Positions 41,001 through 56,000 of a DNA stretch of 64,000 nt are shown here, piece by piece. The stretch's first letter is position 1, and the number at the start of each line of letters is the position of its first letter. The position numbers were made by a program, and so were the translations under genes. The notes below the pieces were generated by a model. The model saw nothing but the letters and a program-made list of their open reading frames with translations, did not search any database and had not been told where the DNA came from. The stretch is from contig NW_004797510.1 in assembly GCF_000002075.1 (NCBI RefSeq), forward strand, positions 747,331-811,330, given 5' to 3'. Source of the stretch: Aplysia californica. Lineage: Eukaryota; Mollusca; Gastropoda; Aplysiida; Aplysiidae.

Positions 41001-44000
41001 ATTCTTTTTGCATCCAGCTGCTATACCAAAATCCTTATTTTAAAAGCAACATGCTTGAGGCTTTTTCTTTCTATATGATGCTTCATTTTATATTTTGATG
41101 AGAAGTTGTAGGACGGCTACTTTTGTGTGTTTGGTCTTCCTTTCTCTTAAACTTGGTTTTTAAATCTTACAGAACTGTAAAAATATGTTTTCACTTGAAG
41201 GCTCCTCCTTGAAGTTTTGAAATGCAAATAAGTAAAAAAACAACAAAAAAAACAGAGATTTGAGCTGAACTGGGCATCTGCAAAAACTTAAATTTACATT
41301 TCCTGTCTTTTGTGTTGTAGAACCCATGTGAGTATGTTCTTTCGTGCAGATCACTACTGTCACTGGCAATCAGTGGAGATTGTTGTTAGAAACAAAGACA
41401 AATGTCCCCAACTTTTCCATGGACTCTGATGTGGCAGAAATGGGCTATGACAACATCGATGGCCGCACCATTCCTCCTCGGACCATTCTCGACATGGCAG
41501 GTAAAAATGGTAGAGTTTCACTGAGAAATGAGACATTTTGGGCAATTTGATTTATGATGTATATCCTTTTAGATTGATGAGAGAGAGAGAGTCAGGGGCG
41601 AAGGCTGACCTGTTTGACAGGGTAATCAAAGTGAAATGGGACCAGATATGGCCTGTAGATATCACACAAGAATCTTACTCGAGGCGGCGACTCTGAGTTG
41701 TGAATGAAAACAAATCCGGAATTCATATTGTATGTTCAACCGCCAAAATAATCGGGAAAGTATCTTATTAAATATCAGTTCCCACTAAAATTAAACTTAA
41801 CTTTAAATGTGAATACATAAACATAAAGCAAAGAAGCAGAGATGTCAGTACTAGATCTACATGTTATAGATCTACCAGTGAGTCTAACTCTTTGGTAGAA
41901 CATGACAATTATTATTTTTTAAATTTCACATTTGGCTGTTTTTGTTAGCCTTTCGCGGCCAGGAGCTAGTGTCATAATCGAGGTCACGATCTGATTATAG
42001 GACGGTAAAAAGTCGAGGAAAAAAAACAAGCACAAGCAGCAGTCAAGAGATTATTAAGAGTTAGTTCCCCTCCCATTTGTGAGGTAGACTCGACCAGTGT
42101 TAGTTAGCTTACTTACTCAGGGCTGGTGATTGATTTTAACTGTGGCCCCAAAGGGGTGAACAGGGTATATGTGGCAATGAAACAGCTTTGACTGCCATGC
42201 ACATGTTCCCTTCAACTCTATTCCAGCCTCACTTTATTTGTTGATTACGAACGTCTTTTGACATTTAATTTATGAGGTTTACGTTTAAGGATGAATTTGA
42301 CAGCGACAATGTTTCAAAATTAGAAAGGGAAGCAGTGATTATTTGATTATAAAGACGCTTCGCCCCTGGAGAGAGTCACTGTTGGAACCATATGGTGCTT
42401 ATTTTCTGTTTATCATTGTAAAGCCCATTGAATACTTTCTTACTGAAAATGTGCTTTGCTAGTGAAATGTATTTATTTTTCTATTAATAAAAAATAAAAT
42501 AAATTACACTTTTATTTGTCCTGGAAGGCCACTTTGGTTTGCAATGGCAAGCATACATTTACATACATAAATACATAATTATAAATATGTACATACATAA
42601 AAACTTGCATAAATACCTACATAAATACCCAATATTACACAAATACAGAACAGTTTACAATCATGCCACTGTCGGTCGTCACTGTGTAGCGCCCTGTATT
42701 TTGAGCTAAGGATGTCATGTCTTGCTCAAGAACTCACCCCAATGACCACCCATCTGATCCCCATGCAAATCAAAGAAAGTGACATTTACATTAAAGCCTT
42801 ACGGATAAATATGTGTATGCATTTCAGTCAGTTGATTGTTTTACACTCCAATTGAAATTTCAGTTCACAGCATACAATACTTTGCCATCATGACAAGCAC
42901 AACACAGGATGTTGTTAATTTCACTTTCACATTTTTTTATCACAGCAACTCTGCAATGCTTTTTTTTTGTGCCAGGGTCAACATGCCATGCTTGAAGCCA
43001 TGGCATTAATCAAAAAGTTTAAAAGACACCAACTCATCTTTGATTCTCAATGCTCACGAACCATGTTCCTTTTTCCCCTGACAAGATGTCTTTGTCTCAC
43101 ATTTGTGCACATCATCAGCAAGAAAATTTTTCAGGAAGGGAAAAAATTATTTCATTTTTTTTTAATGGTGCCTACAGAAAACCTTTAGAATTTGAATATG
43201 AATAAAATATCTCTCTTCAGATACAAATGATACCACAGATGAGAAATGGAATTAAAACATTTTAAACAGGCTTTTATTTTAGTATAGCCACTGATAATAA
43301 TTCATATTTTTGTCTTGCTTTCCCACTGTTGATATGCAGAGGAGAACAGTGCAATATTTGCACCAACTCAGTTCCAGAACTTCGAACCACCGACCTTGCT
43401 GAAGCCGCAGTTTGCCAAAGGAAGACATTTTATCACCGCTCATTGCACCCTGTCTTCCACCCTTGAGGTAAGTTGTTGTTGTGCAATGGTTTACCATTTG
43501 AACCCTACAGACCAATATTTTGGTTTAGGTAGTGGCTCTCTGTGCCTCAAATGCCAGATATATTGGCCTTCCACTGCTATCTGGAACCTGAGCAACTGCA
43601 CAAGCCCTTGAATCAGGAATCCAGGGGAACTAGTGCACAGGGTTCCCGCGGCCTCCTTGAATTCAAGGAGTCCTTGAAAACTGCTTGAATTTGCATTCAA
43701 GGGAAAATGTCCTTGAAAACTGCTTGAATTTGCATTCAAGGGAAAATGTCCTTGAAAACTGCTTGAATTTGCATTCAAGGAAAAATCTCATTGAAAACTC
43801 CTTGAATTTTGCCAGATCGGACAAGAACACGTGTACAGGGTGACTGCCAGGCCCCGGGAATCCCAGGGGCCCCTGGAATTACCCGGTCATTTGAAAAAAA
43901 TCGCCGAGACCCGGAATGCAACGGGAATTTGAAGAAATCTGTAAATTGCCCCGTGAAAGACTCGGGAAAATACATAAACGTTCTCGAATATTTGAAAACC

Positions 44001-47000
44001 AAATCCGACAACGTCCTTGAGTTCATTTTTGCCGGTCGCGGTTGTGATATAAAATTCATTCGGCCTTTCCCGGCCTGAGAGTACGTTACACGCGCACATG
44101 CGGTAATGGCGGCAACAAGTGTAAGTGTATGTGCGATACCGAAGTTTGATCGGTAAAATCAAGATCTGCTTTCGCTTTCGTTACCACCCAGAAATTTGCC
44201 GGTAGGACCTATAGTAGTCTGATAGCGCCACATTTGTAACATGCAGGTTCTGCATTACAAACGCTGTGTCGCCTTGAAAATATATCGTTTGTCCTGTGCT
44301 GTCACTTGTGAAAAAAAAAGAAAGTTATACAAGCTTCTTGTCGGGCTCGCCATCGTGACCGGTCATTGAACCTGTGCATTTTCGTCACATCGTGAGCAGC
44401 GCGATGGTTGAGGTCACCAAAGTTCATGCAAAGTCTGAGCGCTGCGAAGTATAGGACTCGGGAATGGGGGGATTATTGATTTTTTTTTAAAAGACGCACG
44501 CGGGGGAAGGGGGGGGGGGGGTTGAAGGCAAAACCGGATGACAAAAACTTAACTTGGAAGCAGATTTTACTTTTCAGAATTTTGATTACTACTATCTAGA
44601 TCTCAAGCTCTCTGCTCTCTGCAATGCGCGCGTTGGTGCAGGCCATGTATGGAATCGGGATCTGTCATACTCAAACCTTGTAAGCCGTGTTTTTGTAACT
44701 AAAGGGTTCCCGTTTCATTGGGTAGGTGATAGTAAATTATATGTACAGTAGTCTCCGCCTAAGATCCCACCGCTTACGATCCCGGTTCGCTTAGGATCCA
44801 GCTGTTTTAAGAAAACAGAATTTTTACTATACAAAAGTCACCCCTAAGATCCCGCTCTGATTCACTCTTAAAAAGGTCTACATTCAGCTAAGATCCCGCA
44901 TTTCAGATATGTATAATTTGCGGAACAAAAACTCGGGCGGCACAGCCGATCAACCAAGGGGGAAAAGTTGAGATCAATAAACTGTCCGTCGCGTCAAAGA
45001 TCAGCCACTATCGTGAATGTGATCACATACACGTTGTAAAACTCGATGAAGCGATGCAATGTTTGCCCCAGACGGGATCACACCGAGGTGTGAACTGACC
45101 GACACGTTTGTTTTCCCCACGTATCGCACTCACACCTGAGCTCTCACCCTAAACTTACATCACTCGCTGGGTAGGTAGGGCCTATACGTTCGCTCCAGGC
45201 GGGATCACATCGAATCGTGAACTCTTCCCCGACCATTGCAGCAGTTGTCTTTACTCCCGAATTTGCGAGACAGACTGAATTTTAATTGGTGTGGTTGGGG
45301 GGGGGGGGGCTGGGTCAGAGATGGCAAGCTATAAATTTTCGACAGGTAAAGGGGAGGGGCAGCTGGATAAGCGTAGATCTTGAGACTCATGATAGGATAA
45401 TTCGTGAAAATGGCACGCCTCATGCCACTATGCACTGTGATAGGTCTTCAAGGTTAACGACTCTTTGCTCGCCATACGTCATAAACCCACCAAGGGGTCA
45501 CGTCAGTTCATTTTAGAGTGGAGGGAGACCATTTTACCGATTGTGAGCCTTAACATGGGTCACCATAGATTCTCCGCGAGACTACTGTATTGTATTCTAT
45601 ATTTGAGCTTTCTGTTCAAGATTTTCAGATTTTCAGTGTCACTGCGTCTTGCCCTCCCACAGTTTTTACACCTCTCACACTGAATAGGTCTACTTGAGAC
45701 ATTCATGTTATTACTCTATTTTTAGTTTGAGTAATAATTTTTTATCTTTTACGTTTATTGTATAAACCTTGACACCCAGACTGGTTCTTGACAGTGGATA
45801 TTCTGATTCTAGGCCTTTTCTCAGGCTCAAAGCAAGATTCATTTTTATATAGGGGAATATGATGAGGGGAAAATATAAATAAGTAAGAACTGACTGAAAT
45901 ACCTAAGTCACAGTATCCCAGTGCCACACTGACATGTTGCTGACTGGAATGTACCTTCATGCGTGCATGCGCACCATTCTGTGTATATATTACTAAATAA
46001 TATATAAATGAAGCATGCACTGTCATTGTTATGTAACATGCCCCTGGAGAATGGATGAGCCCCCCCCCCCCCCCCCCCACCGGAAAATTGAGAAGCTGGG
46101 TTGGCAGTCACTCTGCGAAAAGTTTTTGTAGGGAAATCGAAACTATGATATGATTCTTTTCGGACAAGTGTAGACCTTCGAAAATAGGCTTTTGTCATGA
46201 ATTTCTTGACCAAATCTCCTTGAATTTTAAAAATTTCTCCTTGAAACCTCCTTGAAATCTACTTGAATTTGGTGGGAAGTTCATGGCAGGAACCCTGAGT
46301 GCAGTCAGGATCAGGACCTCTGGGTTCAAAGAGTCAGTTCAGCAGCCCATAGTCATGATGAAGGTGCTCATGGGGTAAATAAGTCAAAAAAGGTACTACA
46401 ATTTTCTAGATTGGGCCAAAGGGAGAATCTATCAAGTTTTGTTTATTTTTTCCTGTTCTCACTTCCTCCTGTATTTTATTTTTCTGAAAAAATGGGTGGT
46501 CGGTCAGTTCTCTGGTGTGGTTTGCTCCTTCTTTCCTGTCAAACGTCAATCGTCCTTGTCTTTCCTCCTTCTTTTTTCTTTTTTGTGTATGTTACTCTCT
46601 TGTTATGCATCTATTCTGCGGCACTTATATCACCTTATTGTGTTGCATGTGCCGTAAAACTCTTACGAAAACTGAGAGAGTACAATGGTGTCCATTTAAA
46701 CTAATCACAGTTAATCTGGAAACAAGTGAACCAAAAGAAAATGAAATCCCTGATTTTTTTTCTTCTGTTTGAGCAACCTCTCTATACTTTACTGAAAATC
46801 TGGCTGAAGCAAAGAAAACCTAGTGGTCCTGCAACATTTCTATTTAATTTAAGCCAACTCTGCTCTTGTGCTCTTGAATAGAAGTAAAGATGTTTGGAAT
46901 TAAAATGGTGAGAGTCGCCTGATGTCAGAGTTGAATAAAATTAGTGAGAAAATGTCTGCCAAAGTTTGGTGACTTCCAAAGCTTAAGTGTCCTTGGAAAC

Positions 47001-50000
47001 TGCAAATTTACTCTACTTGTGCCTTTGATCCATGTTGTTCAGTAAAATCCACACAAAAACATATAAATGGATATTGAGCCCCGAAAAATAATTAAATAAA
47101 ATTTGCACATCAGGCGGAAAAATGCCGGTTTCTTCGATTTCCTTATTTTGACGAATGGTGATTTCACCACTGTGCCACACATTTTTCCCTTTCTTCCATA
47201 CAGGTCATGGACTCAGATGCTGAGCACAGCCCCCTGTTTGTATACAAACTTCCGGTCGGAGCCGAGAATGTGATCCTGACAGATCGGCTCATTTTCACCA
47301 TGATACACGACTCCAGGGACAAAAAGTTGATGGTCTTGTCCAACCAGAAGTCAGAAAACCTCATGAATGACCAGCAGGTCAGTGTTAGTGTAGTAAAATA
47401 GGAATGCCATTTTGTGGGGTTTTGTCATTTCCGTTATTTTCACTGAAAGAAGATAAGAACACTTCCCTTCGTCTCCCATCTCTTACTTTGTCAGATATTT
47501 AAAAAGATCGAACAACTAGCTTTCTCGGAAAAGGGCAAAAAAATCTCGGAGGTCCTGTGTGCAAGTTGCACACATTAAAGTTCCTTTGGTAGTCCTTAAA
47601 TTGATAAGAGTAGGCTTCAGTCACCACCCAGGCAAAATTCAAAATTAATTTTTACCAAACTGAAAATGGTTAATGTGTCCCGTGCGCTCATATGACCTTA
47701 TGTAGCTGCGAGTGCAGTAAAACACTTACAAAAACAGAAAAAAACCATGTATTTTCTTCCAGAGATTGTGCTGGTAGTCTTTTGGTTAGACTACTGAACT
47801 TGTAATAGTAAGAATACAGGTTCAGGGGTTCGAGGTTCAGCATTGTATCCTTAGGAAAGATTTCTCCCATTTAGCTGTGTCCTATCATAAATAGACGTTA
47901 AATTCTGGGGTCCCAACTCTTAAGTAACCTTACACTGTTGCAAGGGATGTTTACACTTAAACTATTTCAATTTTTTTCTCTCTGTTCTTCAGGGTTACAA
48001 CACTGAAGCAATTGTGCAAGAATTTAGCCTGCCAGACGAAGAAACGTTGATTGGAGTGGAGAGAAAGCGCTATCCGTTTTATTACCACGAACATCACGAG
48101 AATGAGTGGACCAACAGAATTAGGGCGGGCAGCATCATTTTGCCTGTGAGGAACCAGGACTCTGAGCTTGACTCTTCTGTCCTCGGTATCCCGGTGACGA
48201 CTCACACCGTGCTGGATGGCTGTGTCATCGTGACCAACTGCTGCGTCTATGAAATCCGCCCTTGGTGTGTTGCTTTTGTAATCATAAATCTTCTGGGGAG
48301 AAGGGAAGAGAGTGGGAGGGGGGGGGAAAGAGGAGGATAGAAATGCTATCATCTTCCGATATAATATGTGAGGGGGGGGGTGTTGTGTATGTTTGTATGA
48401 GTTAATCTTCTTGTCAGATTTGTTGGTTGAGTTTGAACAATTTATCATATGAATTATAAAAGGAGTGTTTAAGTTTGGGAAAATGGCATCAGTTGAAACT
48501 CTACAAATTGAATGTGTGAATTTTCAGCCGACGTCTCCGTTCATAGATTACCAGAAGTGACTCATTTTGTCAGCATGCCTCAACCATAGAAAAAAGGATG
48601 GAGGGTTTCAGTCTAATTAACAACGTGAAATGGCGGAACTTATTCTTCAGAAATTTTTGAAGGTGTCACTTTGGTTACAACATAGTTCAAGCCAAATGCT
48701 ACTTTGCGGTAGTTAAATTCCTTGTCTTTATAAAGTAGGTACCATTATGAGAAAGGTCATTGTACCACAGGAAGTCAACTGATACTTTTTGTTAGCTGAA
48801 AAACATATACTTCAAGTAATGCTGTCTTTTGGTGTTTTTCTTATGCTTCATAGTAATAACGTGGTTAAATTGTAAATTATGATCTTTGAGGTATAATTTC
48901 TTTTCATGAAGTAGAACATTGTTCTTATCTTTGCTAAATTCGAAAGCATATTGGTCTGTACATTAAGTATTATATAGCTGTTTAGACTCATGTGTACGAC
49001 GATGGCCCGAGGAGAGTCTTAAATCATCACGCTTTTTTCTCTACCTCCTCTACATAATTCTGCCAGCATTTCTCCGGAACGTCTCTTTCTTCACCTCGCC
49101 TTGACCTCGACGGAAACCACACAAGCAGAAAATCTGGCCATAAGCATCGGCCTTGACCTCACGAGTCTGTCTGAGTTGGCAGCTGACTTCCTTCTGCGGC
49201 GCGGAAGTTTTTCTCGTGCCATGAAACTTTATACTTTGTCCAAGGTAAGTTGGTCTTTACTTTGTTGCTGTTTTTAAGGTTGAAAGAAAAAAGAGGGTGG
49301 CTTCCTGAAGCAGAAGAGGTGCTTAGCTTGATTGCTTTCTTCTGCATGTGCCATATGTTTGTTTGGGAAAGGTAATTTTATACAGGGAACAAAAATACAT
49401 AATTGATGTTTATAAGATTAATAGAGGTGCAATTTCTGTTCTATGATTCAGCAGAACAAGAAGATCTGTTGAACATTATTGTTATGACTTTTTATTCAGA
49501 TTGGGTAGAAATGTCTCCAAATCTTGAACAAGGAGGAGGGTACGGTAGGCGTATGCAGGCAGAGAAGCAAGTTGGAAATCTAATGTCTTCGGGAACTCAG
49601 TTCTTGTTGTGATACTGCGGTGTAGTTATTGAAGTTCTCATTACATAGACTATTTAAGGGTGAATTTGAATGAAGTAAAAGAAAAAAAATATTTGAATCT
49701 TACATTTTTACAGGATCTCAAATTCTAAATTTTTAAAGCATCATCGAATATATTCAAATTAATGAAATGAAAAACAAATTTTGAAAGGAACATAGAAGAA
49801 AAACGAAAGTCTTCTTATGGGAAGTGCTTTTTAGGCTATCGCTAATTATCCTGATGACAATTATTTTCATGGTTTCTTTTTAAGCTTAGACAAGCATGCT
49901 CTGATTGCTGTTCTTAGGTGTGTGGTTTGTCCTTTCAGTTTTGAACAGAAATGTTTGCAGTTCCAGGCTATACAAAAAACTTTCCTATGATAATACCTCC

Positions 50001-53000
50001 AATGCTTGTTTTTAGAGACAGCTGAGTATATCAACCTCCCACGGTTTTGGAACACAAGGGTCATAGCCTTGTTAAAATCTCATAATATTCCATTAGGTAA
50101 CAATCTTTGTCAATGGGAATGAATAATTCACCATTATGCGGGAGGTGTAACTCTCCTGAAATTGAAGATGAATTTCACTTTATCTTTTATTACCCAAATT
50201 TTTCTCATCAAAGGAAATTGTTAATCGCTCCCAACCTGACTCAGCCCAATGACATAAATATGCAATGTTTGACCCATGATAAGAAATATGTGCTCATCCT
50301 GTACCTTTTCATTATGGATACTTTATTTAACAAATGAATGTTTTATATGATGTGATGTGGGCCAATGGCCTTAAACACTGAATAGACTTACTAAAACTAA
50401 ACCTTGAATGCTTATGCCTTTTACAAAAATTAGTTTTGCTAAAATTATTTTCATATTTCCTTTATCGACGCCTTCATTTTATCTGGAAAATGGTACAATA
50501 ATTGCTAACAGGATTTTTTTCAGAGCTCTTATAAGGTTGGTTAACTGACATTTATTTCTAAAATCAAATAAATAATTGAACTTTTATTTTTGCTGTTTGT
50601 TTTTTTTTCTGCTGCTTGTTTGGCTGACAGAAAATGCCTAAGGTAGGATTTTCAATAGTATGGCTGTATTGAGTTTGATGCATCTTGCACTTATTGTTAC
50701 TAAAATTGTATTACTCTGCTTCCCCAGTACGTAAGGGGGGGGGGGGGGAGAATAGTTCTACTGTTCCACTAGCCGGAAGTGTAGTCGTCATGCCTCCGTT
50801 GGAGAAAGTGTAAACATCTGCAATCACATATACACATCATGTGTGATATTTGCTATTTTGCATCTTCAGTCTTCTTCCTTCTTTCTTCTTTCTGCTTTCT
50901 TCTTTCCCCTTTCTCGAAGCAGGCCAAGGAGTATTGAAAAAGTTGATACTATTCTAAGACAGTCAGCCATTGTTGAGGAGAAAAATGGTTGTCTTGAACA
51001 GGTGGTTATCTTCATAGACAGTGTCATTAAATTTTTTTTTAAGACAGGAGGGGGGGGGTGGGAATGAGAAGTATTTGTTTGTACAAGTGGTTGTCTTGTA
51101 CAGGTGGCCTTTTGAGCTGGTTCAACTTTAGCCAGGTGTCACATCAACAGAGGCTGTAACTCCCTAGCTGATGGGGTTGCACCTTTTCTCTGTTCTCTCC
51201 CTCTGTTCTGGCCAGCTATGTTTCCTTTTTTTTTCTTTTCTTTTTTTGACATGTCAACCAAAGTTCATTCAAGTGCAGAATAGATCTCCAGATCACCACA
51301 ATGTGTGTCGTTAATGATTAGATATGATAAGATAAGACAAATCTTTATTGTTCAGACTACTGGATCGATAACAGCAGCATTGTCCAGACTCTGGCAATGG
51401 GTTAAGTGTTTTACCACATACTCACACTCACGTATGCAGGCACACACATACGTGCACACACACATACACATACAAATTCATGCGCGCACACTAAAGCTTG
51501 CATACCCATACACACTGATTTCTCAAATGTCCTCTCTTCCACACACAGGTATAAATATATACACATACTACATATGCTTACACTCAGAAACTGACCCAAA
51601 TTCACAATCAGATAACATAGATTTTAAAAAACCTGTCAACTATAATGTTTAAGTGAGATATATAATCTGTGTTCTTGGGTGTAACGTGACCCGTAAGATA
51701 AGATGGCAGAAGACAATGCTGCTTGCTGGGGTGAGGCCATGAGGCTTTTCTCCCTAAAGTGCCTTTTTTGCTTCTGGGTTCAGCGGGCAAACCGTTTCAC
51801 TCAATAGATTGTGACTAGTTTTGAGAAGCTGTTGTTGGGGCAGTCTATGTTGAAAAGCAAGATTTCTAGCAGTCTGATTGGCAGCAGTGTCTTTCACCCT
51901 CACCTTCGCCTATCCCGTAGTCTGGCTGACCATTGTGGGATCGATGTAGATTTTACCCCCAGTTTCTTCTACTCCTTACAGTTCTCAGCTCTCTATTAAT
52001 TTTATGATGTTCCAGACATGATCGGTTCTCTCTTTAATATTGTCTTCCCATTGTTTCCTCTGTCTGCCTCTTTGTCTCCGTCCTTGTGCTCTGGAATTTC
52101 AAGTGGTGTCCACTCAGGAGAGATGAAGTGGATACCAAATACTCATGAATTCAAAACCTGTTCTTTTCTTCTTTAAAAACCTGTTCCTCCTTTCTTTCAA
52201 AACCTGTTCCTCTCTTTGTTCAAATTCCAACAAGTCATGGACAGAAGAGGCTGGTAGCACTCTTTCCCTGGGAGAAATGGACCTTTCAAGGGACAATGTC
52301 TCAACCAGTTGTAGGACATGCCTAAATGGATACATAATTAAAATGATTGCTATTTTTGGCTGTCACGCCTAGATCCCTCAGTGCCTTCAAGGTAAATAAA
52401 TAAATCCTTACAAGTGATTGGCGTCTGAAAATCAAATTAGGGCAAATATATAGACCCGATGATCTCCTTGTCCTAGAAAACAAAGCCTAGGTGTGGTGCT
52501 TGTGTGACCAAAATGTGTTGATAGCGCAGTGTAACAGATTTCATAGGCTATCTTATGAATTATTACCACATTTATTTTCATTTTGTTGCCAGTGTTCAAA
52601 ATATTTGCTTTCCAGTATTATTTTGTTGTGATGAACATAGCATGCTGCAAAAAAAAGTTTTCTGTACGCAGATTTTTCTAATTTTTTTTTGTATTGATGT
52701 TTTGTGATTTTCACTCTTGGTTGTTCTACCATTTTGAAATGATTTTATTTTTATAAGCAAGAATGTGTGATGGCAAAGGAAAACCAAGGATTTATCGGAT
52801 TTGTCACTTTCTGAGAAAAGGGCATTCTCTGTTTCAATATCTTTTATAGATTCTGACATTTTCAAACTACCTTTTGTATTTTTTTTAAATGAAGAATTTT
52901 TGAAGAGAACAACCACACAAAGGCCAAAACTGAGAAAACTAAATTCGTGTCAAAGTGGCAAAAGCTTTTTATTTTGTAAGACCCAATGAACATAATTACA

Positions 53001-56000
53001 GCAGTTGCCCTGACTACTCTTCTTCCCATTTCCTTTTTCCCGCTCAGTCTGTTTCTTTTCCAACAATATAATGTACTATTTTCATATTAAAAACTCTCTG
53101 CTAAATAGTTCAAATTCTAGTCTACTGGTAAGGTGTAAGTTGACAGGTTGTGTAACTGGAGGAGAGGAGAGAGCAGAAAATTATCTGTACTAGCAACACT
53201 CATTGGAAAATATTTTGCTTAAAATCTTTTAATTTTTGAAAGATCACAGATATTTCAAAATGAATTGTTTTGAAAACTCTTTGTTTGACCCGTGATGCAA
53301 ACTTGGCTATTGTTCATGTGCATCTTGGTTTTGATCAGCGCGACTTATCCATGGTTTTGCACAGCCCCCACACAAATTTGTTTACTCGTTGTTAGCTTTA
53401 TTGATATATTCACTCACTCCCTGACTCGTACTACTCCCTGTTGGTTGGAAGGTAATAAATAGACCCAGTTCACAAGGTGCAACACGAATAATATGTGTGG
53501 CCCAAATGAATATATCCAACTTTTTGTCTTGTGTATTGTTTGTCTTCTTTAATCTTCCTTCTTTCTTCTTTTTCTGTATGCTCACATTGGGTATGCGTTT
53601 AAATTGACTGCTTTCTTGGGTAGTTGGTGGGTGCTCTGGGGTGGTTTGCTCCTTCTTTCCTATCAAACATCTATCATCCTTGTCTTTCCTCCTTTTTTTT
53701 GTTTATAGTAAGCTCTCCTGTGATACCTCTAATCTTTGGCTCTTGACTTACATCACCTAATTGTGTTGTAACCACCATTAAAGTCTAACCAAAACAATTG
53801 ACTGTTTCTTGTATAATAGCGTTTTGTACTCCTACAAAAACTTGACCAAACGGATGCCATTAACTGACTCATTTTACTCCCATTGTCTTCATGTTGGGGA
53901 AAAAATACTGAACTGGTTGTGTCATTCACGACTTTCTTGGCTTTACAGAAAATCACGGCATGCGTGTTGTGTCAGATCATTTTTCAACTTTTCAGTCTAT
54001 GTGTTTCATTTAAGATAATTCTGATCTTGTTAGAAATTATAGAAAATCTGTTATGTTGATAAAGGTTTCGTTTGCATGTCTTTGTTGATTGTATTTTTCT
54101 TTTTGCTTTTTTGTTCTTAGAGTTCTGTGAAAGCTTGATAATAATAGAAGCATCTGTGGTGAAATTTGATACATGGCTTTTAATGTTTCTCAAGTATCCT
54201 TGAAGATACTTTTCTGGAAGATAGGGATTCAGCTATGACCAAACTTGATGATAATAATCATAATAGTAGATAGCATTTGTATAGCACTAACTCCCGCTAT
54301 ACTACAATAGTGTAATTGTGCTAGGAAAGTAAGCAATCTTTGAATTTTTTAACTGTACAATGGAATATGTAGTAACACGTGTAAGGCGCTGGATTAAGAC
54401 GTGTTGTTTGTTTTCTTTCTTATTGCTTTTTTGACATAACTGTTCTATTGTCATACCTAAAAAAGATAGGTGATCATTTTACCTCTGTTCAGTATACAGG
54501 GAGTGACAACTGTAATGTTAATCTTAGACTGTTTTGTTGCTTCATTTACTGGGTATGAGAGCTGTATTCCTTCCTCAGAACTTAAGATAACAATTCGATT
54601 TTTCATTAAAGTTGGGGTGGATTGTTCAAAGAATGTGATTTTAGAAGAAGAAGACTATTTAACTATTGTAATGTTCAGTGGCAAATGATTGTTTGCACTG
54701 CATACCTATATGTTCTTGTCTAAAGTAGTGCATGCCTGTCAGATTTGTGACAGTGCCAAATTGTGTGTGTGTGTGTGTGTGTGTGTGCGTGAGAGAGAGA
54801 GAGTGTGTGTGTGTTTGTGGGAGAGAGAGAGTGTATGTTAGTGTGTCTGCTCTCATGGCATTGATCCACTCATGTTACAAGTTAGAAAGGTTCCCTCAGT
54901 GTTAGTAAAGCGTGACATAAATTTTGTAAAAAATTGATTTGTCATAAGTTTTTCAGTAGTGTAAGTAATGGTGATTTTCACACCACCCCTCCCACTCCTC
55001 CTTTCCCTTTCTTCTTCCCCATGGGATTCAAGCATTAATCTATCTTCATTTTCTCTATACACATTTTTACTTTTCTTTTTGATGTACTTCATGTTATATC
55101 ACATTTGCAATTTTATGTTCATGATAATGTTCATGTATTTTTTTTCATCAAAATATGAGATAGACCAACATAGGAGAACTTTATTATCATTGTCTGCATT
55201 TCCCCACACCTGTCAATTGTGACAACAAAAGGTGAGCAAACATAGAACAGAAATGATCCCTGAGATAGCTATACACATTTAAGTAGTGATGCCTTGTGGT
55301 ATCTCCGAGTCTCCATCACTCATACCCTTATAATTATCTTCCCCCATCCCCCCTTTCCTCTAACCCCTGCACTTCCCTTTATTTTTTTATTCTGAGTTAT
55401 ATGTTAAAGATTTTTCCACTATTTCAGTGCCCTGCTACAAAACGCACGGGTGGCCTGGCTCGCTACGGCTGTGTCTCTGAGACCATGATCCACCTGAGGC
55501 AGGTGCTGAGCAGCCCCAGCTTTGAGCTGAACACGTCGGAACGCAAGTTTCTGTCCAACATGCTGCTTCACTGCTTCGTCTATCAGCTGCACAGTGGGGG
55601 ACAGGCAGTAGCCAATGTGCAAGCAGGTTTGAGGTAAACTTTAACTTTTATTATTTTTGATACATGATGAATTAAATAAATCAACTTAGGTAAATCTAGC
55701 AATGGGTTTGAATTGTGGCTGTGTTTACGAAACAGTTCAGCATCTGCTCTTCAAATGTCCCAAACTATAAGATTTTTGACTGAAACTTTTTCTATGTCCC
55801 TACCACAGACAATACCATTTACTGCAGAAGAGAAAAAATGTCAATACTTCACCTTTTTTAACATGGCATTACGGCGAAGAGCACATTCTCACTAACTACT
55901 ACTGGATTAATAACAATAGCAACAATATAAAAATTTGTTAATCGAAAGGGCAAGGGGAGTATACAGCTTCAAGACATTTTATATCCCCTTCCTCGAAACA

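Larger units (their letters stand above)
43638..46297. mobile_element. 2.66-kb hAT-like non-autonomous element
   Basis: CAGGGTTCCCGC at left and, reversed, CAGGGTTCCTGC at right, with AGTGCA on both sides (43632-43637, 46298-46303). Next to each end lie CCTTGAATT/CCTTGAAA subterminal repeats, including 39-bp tandem units at 43671, 43710 and 43749. No transposase frame. It contains a nested pogo-like element and G/C runs. Confidence 0.72.
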
